Below, one piece after another: positions 15,597-24,782 of a stretch of DNA of 64,000 nucleotides. The notes under the pieces were generated by a model that ran no database searches, was not told the origin of the DNA, and was given only the letters and a program-made list of their open reading frames with translations. Both the position numbers and the translations under genes were made by a program. Within the stretch, counting starts at the first letter, position 1. Each line of letters starts with the position of its first letter. Source of the DNA: Ensifer adhaerens (GTDB lineage Bacteria > Pseudomonadota > Alphaproteobacteria > Rhizobiales > Rhizobiaceae); assembly GCF_002940685.1 (NCBI RefSeq), contig NZ_PNFP01000006.1, forward strand, positions 248,001-312,000, given 5' to 3'.

Positions 15597-16601
15597 TTAG
15601 TGCCGGATGCGCGGATTGATGAGACCGTAGAGCAGGTCGACGATCAGGTTGACCAGCATGATCACCGCAGCGATGACCAGGAGGCCGCCCTGGATGACGG
15701 CGTAGTCGCGACGCGACACCGAATCCACCATCCACTTGCCGATACCCGGCCAGGAGAAGATCGTTTCGGTCAGGATCGCACCGGCGAGCATGACGCCCAC
15801 CTGCAGGCCGATCGTCGTGACAACCGGAATCATCGCATTGCGCAGCGCATGGACGCCGACGACCCGGAAGGTCGAAAGGCCCTTGGCGCGCGCCGTGCGC
15901 ACGTAATCTTCGGAGAGAACTTCAAGCATCGCCGAGCGCGTCTGGCGCGCGATGACCGCGAGCGGAATGGTCCCGAGCACGATCGTCGGCAGGATCAGGT
16001 GGCTGACCGCCGACTTGAAGGCGCCGGCCTGACCCGACAGCAGCGAGTCGATCAGCATGAAACCAGTGACCGGCGGGAAGAAGTACATCAGCGAGATGCG
16101 ACCCGAGACCGGCGTCCACTGCAGCGTGCCGGAAACCAGCATGATCAGCAGCAGGCCCCACCAGAAGATCGGCATGGAGAAGCCGACGAGGGCGGTTCCC
16201 ATCATGGCCTGGTCGACGGCCGAACCGCGCTTGATCGCCGCGATCACGCCGGCGGGAATGCCGAGGATGACCGCAAACAGGATCGCGCAGAGCGAAAGCT
16301 CGACGGTTGCCGGGAACAGTTCGAAGAACTGGTCGATCACCGGCTTCTTGGTCACGATCGACGTGCCGAAGTCACCGTGGAGCACGCCCCAGAGATAATC
16401 GAGGTACTGGACCACGATCGGCCGGTCGAAACCGAGTGCGTGTGAAATTTCCGCATGTCGCTCCGGCGACATGACGCGCTCGCCCGAAAGCAGCGCAACC
16501 GGATCGCCCGGAAGCAGGCGAATGAAGGAGAAGGCGATGATGGAGACGCCGACGAACGTCGGTATCAGGACAGCCAATCGCCCCAAGAGAAATCGGAACA
16601 T
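15597..16601 (-). CDS. dppB: Peptide ABC transporter permease DppB
   Basis: 334 aa beginning MFRFLLGRLAVLIPTFVGVS, with six membrane helices and the coupling loop SEDYVRTARAKGLS. ATG 16601 gives the canonical DppB start and length and has GGGG about 6 nt upstream; the frame extends to 16703 without support. It is separated from dppA by about 200 nt containing a hairpin that probably limits read-through. Confidence 0.92.
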   Translation of the reverse strand: MFRFLLGRLAVLIPTFVGVSIIAFSFIRLLPGDPVALLSGERVMSPERHAEISHALGFDRPIVVQYLDYLWGVLHGDFGTSIVTKKPVIDQFFELFPATVELSLCAILFAVILGIPAGVIAAIKRGSAVDQAMMGTALVGFSMPIFWWGLLLIMLVSGTLQWTPVSGRISLMYFFPPVTGFMLIDSLLSGQAGAFKSAVSHLILPTIVLGTIPLAVIARQTRSAMLEVLSEDYVRTARAKGLSTFRVVGVHALRNAMIPVVTTIGLQVGVMLAGAILTETIFSWPGIGKWMVDSVSRRDYAVIQGGLLVIAAVIMLVNLIVDLLYGLINPRIRH

Positions 16602-16757
16602 TTTAAACCCCGCGCCATGTTGCCGCGGCATTGTATCCCGCCGCTGGCACCACTGCATGCTTTCCCACTTGTCGGCGAAGCATACAGCAAGTCGAAATGC
16701 CACAGCGACCTTTTGCGCTCCAGCCGGAACTCAGGGTCGCTATAGTGGATGCAAAGA

Positions 16758-16784
16758 GGGGCGCTTGCCCTTGGCAAACGCCCC
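16758..16784 (-). terminator. Hairpin between dppA and dppB (partial terminator)
   Basis: GGGGCG plus TTGCC (16758-16769) pairs with GGCAA plus CGCCCC (16773-16784), with one mismatch. On the minus strand CTCTTT follows. Its position just after the binding-protein gene suggests it sets a high DppA to permease ratio. Confidence 0.65.
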
Positions 16785-16805
16785 CTTAAGGATCAGTTAA
16801 CTAAA

Positions 16806-18401
16806 TTACTCGGTGATGTCCACGCCGTCGAAGGCAAAATCGCCAAGCGGGCTCTGTACGAAGCCCTCGACGTTCTTGCGCATCGGCACGACCGAGAGCG
16901 AGTGGTCGATCGTCGCCCACGGCGCTTCGCGCTTGAAGACGACCTGAGCTTCTTCGTAGAGCTTGGTGCGCTCTGCCGGATCGGAGGTCTCCTTCGCCTT
17001 CTTCACGAGGGCGTCGAATTCCTGGTTGCACCACTGTGCACGGTTGTTGCCGCCGACAGCGTTGCAGCCGAGAAGCGTGTCGAGGAAGTTGTCCGGGTCG
17101 CCGTTGTCACCGGTCCAGCCGAGGATGACGGCACCGTCACGATCCTTGGCCTTGGACTTGTCGAGGTACTCGGCCCACTCGTAGGACACGATCTCGACCT
17201 TGACGCCGATCTTGGCGAAGTCCGACTGCATCAGTTCAGCTGCACGGCGGGCGTTCAGCATGTACGGACGCGACACCGGCATCGCCCAGAGCTTCATCGA
17301 CAGGTCCTTGACGCCTGCGTCCTCGAGCATCTTCTTGGCGACTTCCGGCTCGTAGGTGTCGTCTTCGATCTTGTCGTTGTAGGACCACATCGTCGGCGGG
17401 ATCGGGTTGACGGCCGGCTGGGCAGCACCCTGGAAGACGGCGTCGACGATTGCCTGCTTGTTGATCGCCTTGTTCAGCGCCTTGCGGACTTCCGGCTTGT
17501 CGAACGGAGCCTGGGTCGTGTTGTAGGCGAGGTAGGAAACGTTGAGGCCGGCCTGTTCCATAACCTTCAGGTTCGGATCAGCCTTCATCTTTTCAACGTC
17601 GGCAGCGTTCGGGAACGGCATCAGGTGGCATTCGCCAGCCTGGAGCTTCTGGAAGCGAACCGAAGCATCAGACGTGATCGCGAAGACGAGGTCGTCGATC
17701 TTCTGCTTGCCGCCCCAGTAGTCCGGGTTTGCCTTGTAGCGGATGACGGCGTCCTGCTGGTAGGCGACGAAAGCGAACGGACCGGTGCCGAGCGGCATCT
17801 GGTTCATCTGCACCATCTTGCCGTCAGCCTGCAGCTTGTCGGCATATTCCTTCGACAGGATCGAAGCGAACGGCATCGCGATGTTGGCGAGGAACGGAGC
17901 TTCCTTGCGCGTCAGGGTGAACTTGACGGTCAGGTCGTCAACCTTCTCGACCGACTTGATGACTTCCGGGAAGCCCATGCCGGCTGCGTATTCCCACGAA
18001 GCGCCAGCGATGTACTTGTTCCACGGGTTGTCGGCCTTCAGCTGACGCTCATAGGAGAACACCACGTCGTCGGCGTTGAAGTCACGGCTCGGCGTGAAGA
18101 ACTCGGTGGTCTGGAACTTGACGCCCGGACGCAGCTTGAAGGTGTACTCGAGACCGTCGTCGGAGATCGTCCAGCTCTCGGCCAGGCCCGGCTCAACCTC
18201 GGTCGTGCCCTTCTTGAACTCGAGCAGGCGGTTGTAGACCGTGTGCGCAGCCGCGTCGAAGGTCGTGCCGGCGGTGTACAGGCCCGGGTCAAAACCCTCT
18301 GGCGAACCTTCCGAGCAATAAACGAACGTCTTCGACCAGGCGGAGCCGGCCATCAGCGTGGCAAGCGCCGTCGCTGCAAACAGAGTAGTGAGCTTTTTCA
18401 T
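16806..18401 (-). CDS. dppA: Peptide ABC transporter substrate-binding protein DppA
   Basis: 531 aa. The signal peptide is MKKLTTLFAATALATLMAGS, with cleavage likely after AWS. The SBP_bac_5 fold includes EGSPEGFDPGLYTAGTTFDA at the N-terminus and DDVVFSYERQ further in. It is periplasmic and delivers di/oligopeptides to DppBC; haem or 5-aminolevulinate binding is known for some DppA proteins but cannot be judged here. First gene of the operon. Confidence 0.92.
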   Translation of the reverse strand: MKKLTTLFAATALATLMAGSAWSKTFVYCSEGSPEGFDPGLYTAGTTFDAAAHTVYNRLLEFKKGTTEVEPGLAESWTISDDGLEYTFKLRPGVKFQTTEFFTPSRDFNADDVVFSYERQLKADNPWNKYIAGASWEYAAGMGFPEVIKSVEKVDDLTVKFTLTRKEAPFLANIAMPFASILSKEYADKLQADGKMVQMNQMPLGTGPFAFVAYQQDAVIRYKANPDYWGGKQKIDDLVFAITSDASVRFQKLQAGECHLMPFPNAADVEKMKADPNLKVMEQAGLNVSYLAYNTTQAPFDKPEVRKALNKAINKQAIVDAVFQGAAQPAVNPIPPTMWSYNDKIEDDTYEPEVAKKMLEDAGVKDLSMKLWAMPVSRPYMLNARRAAELMQSDFAKIGVKVEIVSYEWAEYLDKSKAKDRDGAVILGWTGDNGDPDNFLDTLLGCNAVGGNNRAQWCNQEFDALVKKAKETSDPAERTKLYEEAQVVFKREAPWATIDHSLSVVPMRKNVEGFVQSPLGDFAFDGVDITE

Positions 18402-19049
18402 GAGCTTTGCTTCCCAGATTTGTTTTTGTTCTCGTGTTTTCCTGACGCGGAATGCCGTTGCCCCCCGGTCAAGGCCGGATGGAACGACATTTGGCGTCGC
18501 ATTGCAATAAGTCGCCGCAGAAATTTGTCTATGCGAAAAATTCGTCCGCAGGTAGAGCCAGGATATTCGTCCACTGTTTTAGAATCGACTGACAAATCGA
18601 TGCGGCGCGACACCCTTGAACCAAGGCTTCCCGGCCGCTTGCGCAGGGATTGCAGCGCGCCCTGCCCGCGCCTTGATCCACGCAGTTTCGACCCGGGCGC
18701 CTGCCCTTATTATCGCGCGAATGCCCGTCTGGAGAAAGACGCGATCATTGGCCGCGTGACCGCGCGATTCGATTTCGACAGGTTTCCGTCAATCCCAAGA
18801 TACTATGGTAGAAATCCCGAACAGGATTGTGCAATAAAATGTATACAAAACTCGGGGGAGACATACGACGTGCCCAGTCGTCCTTGGGAGGGACCGGCAG
18901 CCGCCTTTTGCAGCTTTCAGTCGTTCGGTGAAATTGCCGAGGGACGGGCATGACACTGCCTGTCAGCAATACCGGCGATGCAGTTTGCCGATTGATCGCT
19001 GCGGCTGGCGCGATAAACTGCCGCACGACGATAAGGGGATAGCCATTCC
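18402..19049. other. 648-nt intergenic region between divergent dppA and LuxR genes
   Basis: No frame on either strand has a ribosome site, coding bias or recognisable protein sequence. It must contain the dppA and LuxR promoters, but I see no confident -35/-10 pair, terminator or strong palindrome. A long leader or small RNA is possible; nothing in the sequence demonstrates it. Confidence 0.5.
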
Positions 19050-19763
19050 GTGGCGGCTTTGCTGGAAAATCACAGGCGATACGACCTTCGCGACGAGCTA
19101 GAGAAAGCGCTGAACCGCGTCGATTTCTTCCGCATTTTTCATACCCTGGCGCTCCGGTTCGGCTTCAGCCATTTCGGCATTCTGCAGCTCGGCAACGAGA
19201 ACGACGCCTGCATGCTGTCCACCCGCCTGGTGCTGCACGACCTCCCCTCGGGGCTCGCGGAAGAATACGACAAGCGCCACCGCTTCGGCGACTCCGTGTT
19301 CTACAAGACCCTGCACCGGTCGGCGATTTCATCCGTCTGGCGGGCTGACGATCCCGGCTGCGACGCCAACCAGAACCTGCTGGTGCAACTCGGCTTCGAA
19401 CTGCTTGTCAGCGTACCGGTGCATGCGGCCTCGACAGGCGCTCGCTATGCCGTGCTCTTTCTCGGAGACGGGGAGGATATCGCCCGGGCAGAGCATGTGG
19501 CGCTTGCCTATGACGCGATTGCCGCCTTCGACTATTTCTATCGCATCGCGCTCGCCAACAAGGCCGGGATGGGACTGACGCCGCGCGAAACCGAAATCCT
19601 CAAATGGATCTCGCACGGCAAGACCGCAAGCGAGATCGCGCTCATCGTTTCGGTATCGGAGCACACGGTGAACTCGCACACCGCAACGATCCTGAAGAAG
19701 CTCGACGTCGTCAATCGCACCCAGATGGTGGCAAAGGCGATCCGGGAACAAATCATCCAATGA
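19050..19763 (+). CDS. LuxR-type regulator with autoinducer-binding-like domain
   Basis: 237 aa. An N-terminal autoinducer-binding-like domain spans about 20-160. A C-terminal LuxR helix-turn-helix spans about 172-235 (LTPRETEILKWISHGKTASE, SEHTVNSH). The start is GTG 19050 with an AGGGGA-like site upstream. No luxI gene is visible in the window, so it is a LuxR solo here. It could respond to acyl-homoserine lactones or another ligand. It is followed by a lone receiver protein. Confidence 0.85.
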   Translation: MAALLENHRRYDLRDELEKALNRVDFFRIFHTLALRFGFSHFGILQLGNENDACMLSTRLVLHDLPSGLAEEYDKRHRFGDSVFYKTLHRSAISSVWRADDPGCDANQNLLVQLGFELLVSVPVHAASTGARYAVLFLGDGEDIARAEHVALAYDAIAAFDYFYRIALANKAGMGLTPRETEILKWISHGKTASEIALIVSVSEHTVNSHTATILKKLDVVNRTQMVAKAIREQIIQ

Positions 19764-19842
19764 AAGCCGACATGCGGGCCTTGTTTTTCAGCATCGCCCG
19801 ACCAACGAACGGGACACCCGCCATCAGCAAGGGTATTCGGTC

Positions 19843-20232
19843 ATGACGCGAAAAGCACACATCCTGCTTGTTGACGACGACCCGGCAGAAAACCTAATCC
19901 TGCGCGCGCTCATCCGCAAGGTGAGCAACATCGATATCGAGCTGCACTACTGCCAGACGATGGACGACGCGCTTGCATTCCTGCGTTCGGGCAAGCCGGT
20001 ATCGATGATACTCCTCGACAACCGTCTGCAGCCGCAACTGGATTTCCGCGAAACGGTGCCGGCACTGCGGCACCAGGGCTACATCGGGCCCATCGGCGTG
20101 ATCTCGGCTTCGCTCGCCGATGCCTATTTTCAGAATCTGGAGGAGTACGGCGCCGATTTCCGCATCGACAAGGCCGAAATCGACGCCACGGCAATCGACT
20201 TCATAGTGCGGGAATATCTGCCTCAGGAGTAA
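19843..20232 (+). CDS. Single-domain response regulator (receiver only)
   Basis: 129 aa. LLVDDDPAEN gives the acidic pocket and MILLDNRL carries the phospho-accepting Asp near residue 59. The conserved Lys near the C-terminus is in FRIDKAEI. There is no output domain, so it acts by protein contact or as a phosphate sink. It lies 79 nt downstream of the LuxR gene on the same strand; co-transcription is likely. The partner kinase is not adjacent. Confidence 0.85.
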   Translation: MTRKAHILLVDDDPAENLILRALIRKVSNIDIELHYCQTMDDALAFLRSGKPVSMILLDNRLQPQLDFRETVPALRHQGYIGPIGVISASLADAYFQNLEEYGADFRIDKAEIDATAIDFIVREYLPQE

Positions 20233-20294
20233 CACCCGGCGGCACTGCTGCCGCCAGGCCCGGCCGCGCGATCTGGCGGCAAAGGCCGGGAACG

Positions 20295-20759
20295 TCAGGC
20301 AGCCGACGTCTGCGGACGCTTCGTTTCTTCAAGGCCGAGCAGAAAGTTGATCTGCGGGCGCGCCTTGACGAGATCGTCGATCGTGTAGCCCTGCAGCACT
20401 TCGAAGAAAGCATTCAGCGCCTTGCGCAGCGCCGAATTCAGGCCGCAGCTATCGACGAGCGGGCATTCGATCTCACCGGCTTCGAAGCATTCCGCCATGG
20501 CGAAACTGTCTTCGGTTACCTTGACGACGTCGAACAGCGTGATCGCCGAGGCGGGCTTGGGCAGACGCACGCCGCCGTTGCGGCCTCGCACCGTTTCGAC
20601 GAGGCCAGCCTTGGTCAGCGGCTGCAAGATCTTGAAGAGAAACAACTCGGAAACGCCATAAGCCCTGGCGATTTCGGGGATGCGGCTGAGCTTTTCTCCG
20701 TTGGCAGCGCAGTACATCAACATGCGAACCGCGTAGTTCGTTTGCTTCGTCAGGCGCAT
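20295..20759 (-). CDS. rirA: Rrf2-family iron regulator RirA
   Basis: 154 aa. The Rrf2 winged helix (MRLTKQTNYAVRMLMYCAA) includes KLSRIPEIARAYGVSELFLF as the recognition region. C91, C99 and C105 (ECFEAGEIECPLVDSC) are the Fe-S ligands typical of RirA. RirA represses iron uptake genes when iron is sufficient. ATG 20759 follows GGAG with 6 nt; ATG 20762 is the neighbour. It is divergent from fbpA and preceded by an Irr-type palindrome at 20815-20831, consistent with reciprocal Irr/RirA control known in Rhizobiaceae. Confidence 0.93.
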   Translation of the reverse strand: MRLTKQTNYAVRMLMYCAANGEKLSRIPEIARAYGVSELFLFKILQPLTKAGLVETVRGRNGGVRLPKPASAITLFDVVKVTEDSFAMAECFEAGEIECPLVDSCGLNSALRKALNAFFEVLQGYTIDDLVKARPQINFLLGLEETKRPQTSAA

Positions 20760-20814
20760 CATTCACTCCGGCATTCGAGAGGTTCACGAGTTCTTCATAT
20801 AGGACGGATCGTAG

Positions 20815-20831
20815 TTTGGAACAATTCCAAA
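20815..20831. promoter_or_regulatory. Irr-type (ICE-like) palindrome upstream of rirA
   Basis: TTTGGAACAATTCCAAA is a perfect 7-3-7 palindrome. It matches the Irr box TTTAGAACNRTTCTAAA apart from one symmetric base-pair swap in each arm. It lies 56 nt upstream of the rirA start codon. Confidence 0.55.
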
Positions 20832-20952
20832 AAGCTTGAAAAATCACTTCTTGTTGAGCGTTAACCGTTTCCCGATTGACTGTTTCGGGCGTCGGGGTCA
20901 GAAAGATGAGCGATTTTGTTAACTTAGCTCAAACAAGAAAATGGAGGAAGCG

Positions 20953-21993
20953 ATGTCCGTTTCAAGAGCAGCGATGGGCGTTCTGTCCCTGACGGCGACC
21001 CTCTTCGCCACGACCGCCGCCTGGGCCGACGGTGAGGTCAATATCTACTCCTACCGGCAGCCCGACCTGATCAAGCCGCTGCTCGACGCCTTCACCAAGG
21101 AAACCGGCATCACCACCAATGTGCTCTTCCTCGACAAGGGCCTCGTCGAGCGCATCCAGGCCGAAGGCGCCAACTCGCCGGCCGACGTGATCCTGACCGT
21201 CGACATCAGCCGCCTGACCGAGGCCAAGGACGCCGGCGTCACCCAGCCGGTTATCAACGAGACGATCAACAAGGATATCCCGGCGCATTTCCGCGATCCT
21301 GATGGCAACTGGTTCGGTCTCACCACCCGCGGCCGCGTCGTCTACGCTTCCAAGGAGCGCGTCGCCCAGGACGACATCACCTATGAAGAGCTTGCCGACC
21401 CGAAGTGGAAGGGCAAGATCTGCACCCGTGACGGCCAGCACTCCTACAACATCGGCCTGTTCGCCTCGATGATCGCCCACCATGGCGAGGCCGAGGCCGA
21501 GAAGTGGCTGACCGGCCTCAAGAACAACCTCGCCAAGAAGCCAGACGGCGGCGACCGCGACCAGGCCAAGGCTATCCTCGCCGGCGAATGCGATCTGGCG
21601 CTCGGCAACACCTACTATGTCGGTCTGATGATGACCAACGAGAAGGAGCCGGAGCAGAAGGATTGGGCAGCCGCCATCAAGGTGCTTTTCCCGAACGCCA
21701 AGGACCGCGGCACGCACGTCAACATCTCCGGCATGGCGCTCGCCAAGAACTCGCCGAACAAGGACAACGCGCTGAAGCTGATGGAATTCCTCTCGGAAGG
21801 CGAAGCCCAGAAGATCTACGCCGAGCAGGTATTCGAGTATCCGGTCCTGCCGGGCGCCGAGCCGTCGGATGTCGTCAAGTCCTTCGGCACGATCAAGCCG
21901 GACGAACTGCCGCTCGCCGACATCGCCGGCAACCGCAAGAAGGCTTCCGAGCTGGTCGACAAGGTCGGCTACAACGACGGTCCGCAGGACTGA
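20953..21993 (+). CDS. fbpA: Iron(III) ABC transporter substrate-binding protein
   Basis: 346 aa. The signal peptide (MSVSRAAMGVLSLTATLFAT) is cleaved near AWA-DG. The mature start VNIYSYRQPDL and the paired tyrosines in NTYYVGLM are typical of FbpA/FutA ferric-binding proteins. ATG 20953 has GGAGGA about 5 nt upstream. Divergent from rirA, so iron control is expected; TGT-N9-TCA near 20918-20932 is at best a degenerate RirA box. No permease or ATPase gene is adjacent; an iron-type permease lies 10 kb away at 31720. Confidence 0.88.
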   Translation: MSVSRAAMGVLSLTATLFATTAAWADGEVNIYSYRQPDLIKPLLDAFTKETGITTNVLFLDKGLVERIQAEGANSPADVILTVDISRLTEAKDAGVTQPVINETINKDIPAHFRDPDGNWFGLTTRGRVVYASKERVAQDDITYEELADPKWKGKICTRDGQHSYNIGLFASMIAHHGEAEAEKWLTGLKNNLAKKPDGGDRDQAKAILAGECDLALGNTYYVGLMMTNEKEPEQKDWAAAIKVLFPNAKDRGTHVNISGMALAKNSPNKDNALKLMEFLSEGEAQKIYAEQVFEYPVLPGAEPSDVVKSFGTIKPDELPLADIAGNRKKASELVDKVGYNDGPQD

Positions 21994-22019
21994 TCGAAAG
22001 ACAATTGCTTGAGTGCGAA

Positions 22020-22040
22020 CAGCGGGCCATCGGCCCGCTG
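22020..22040 (+). terminator. Terminator hairpin after fbpA
   Basis: CAGCGGGCC (22020-22028) pairs with GGCCCGCTG (22032-22040) over a 3-nt loop, followed by GTTTCGTTTC, 27 nt after the stop. Confidence 0.7.
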
Positions 22041-22182
22041 GTTTCGTTTCGGAGGCATGAGGACGAACACTTGCCCCTGGAACCTCTGTTTGACTTTGGC
22101 GCACAGCTCGGCGGCCTAGTCGAGGGTCACCCTAAACCGCTCTGCCCCTTCCCGGTGCCATGTTGCCGATTGCAACAAAAAA

Positions 22183-22202
22183 GGGCCTCCCGAAGGAGGC
22201 CC
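22183..22202 (-). terminator. Rho-independent terminator of mmsA
   Basis: GGGCCTCC (22183-22190) pairs with GGAGGCCC (22195-22202). On the minus strand six T residues follow, 26 nt past the mmsA stop. Confidence 0.88.
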
Positions 22203-22227
22203 CGAGGCGGGAGGATTTCGTATCCCG

Positions 22228-23724
<1,497 letters not shown>

Positions 23725-23851
23725 GGATGGTTCCTCCAGACCTTGATTGTGGCGGCATGATCGCACTACGATTTCAACAAAGCAATTTCCGATATTCAGC
23801 AACCGTTGTGCAAAAATTAAAGTCCTAAGCGAGCGGACCGAGGTTGAAACG

Positions 23852-24733
23852 ATGAACTGGGACGATGTCAGAATGTTTCTCGCGGTCGCGCGCACCGGGC
23901 AGATCCTTGCGGCGTCGAAGCGGCTGGGGGTCAACCACGCGACGTTGAGCCGCCGCGTGACGGCGCTCGAAGAAACCCTGAAGACGCGGCTGCTCGTGCG
24001 CCGGCCGAACGGCTGCGAGCTGACGGCCGAGGGCGAGATCTTTCTGGCAGCGGCCGAACGCATGGAAACGGAGATGCTGGCGGCGCAATCGCAGATCGGC
24101 CGGATCGACACGGCGATCGCCGGAACGGTGCGCATCGGCGCCCCCGACGGCTTCGGCGTCTCCTTCCTCGCGCCCCGCCTCGGGCGGCTGACCGCGCGCT
24201 ACCCGGAACTGAAGCTGCAGCTGGTGCCCGTGCCGCGTTCCTTTTCGCTGTCGCAGCGGGAGGCCGATATCGCGATCACCATCGAGCGACCGGAACAGGG
24301 TCGCCTCGTGTCTTCAAAACTCACCGACTACACGCTCGGCCTCTATGCCTCGGCCGACTATCTCGAAAGGCATGGCACGCCGCGCACGATCGACGATCTG
24401 AGGGAACATCGCCGCATCGGCTATGTCGAGGACCTGATCTTCACGCCGTCCTTGAACTTCTCCGCCGAGATCATGCGCAGCTGGGATGCGTCCTTCGAGA
24501 TCTCGAGCGCCACCGGCCAGACGGAGGCGGTGCGCTCCAGCGCCGGCATCGGCATCCTGCACAACTACATTGCCCGCCACGCGCCCGAACTCAAGCGCAT
24601 CCTGCCGGAGACGACCATCCGCCGCGCCTACTGGACCACCTATCATGAAAGCGCGCGCGATCTCGTGCGCGTGCGCACCGTCGTCGCCTTCCTGCAGGAA
24701 CTGGTGACGGCGGAGCACCAGATCTTCATTTGA
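23852..24733 (+). CDS. LysR family transcriptional regulator
   Basis: 293 aa. The N-terminal winged helix (MNWDDVRMFLAVARTGQILA, NHATLSRRV) is followed by a LysR substrate-binding domain (about 90-290). ATG 23852 has GAGG about 8 nt upstream. It is divergent from mmsA across 127 nt, the classic arrangement for a LysR protein and its target, so control of valine/inositol catabolism is likely. Confidence 0.9.
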   Translation: MNWDDVRMFLAVARTGQILAASKRLGVNHATLSRRVTALEETLKTRLLVRRPNGCELTAEGEIFLAAAERMETEMLAAQSQIGRIDTAIAGTVRIGAPDGFGVSFLAPRLGRLTARYPELKLQLVPVPRSFSLSQREADIAITIERPEQGRLVSSKLTDYTLGLYASADYLERHGTPRTIDDLREHRRIGYVEDLIFTPSLNFSAEIMRSWDASFEISSATGQTEAVRSSAGIGILHNYIARHAPELKRILPETTIRRAYWTTYHESARDLVRVRTVVAFLQELVTAEHQIFI

Positions 24734-24782
24734 TCTGAGATGGCGCACTGGATGGGAGGGCCGTGGGGCTAGCGGACCGTGG

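Noticed and set aside
16749-18953. 734-codon plus-strand frame opposite dppA
   Set aside because: Antisense to a clear substrate-binding protein; no recognisable protein.
20918-20932. Possible RirA box (TGT-N9-TCA) upstream of fbpA
   Set aside because: One base off the TGA-N9-TCA form and such short motifs occur by chance; not strong enough to list as a site.
23725-24135. N-terminal extension of mmsA to 24135
   Set aside because: It would overlap the divergent LysR gene; the known MmsA N-terminus begins at 23724 with a ribosome site.
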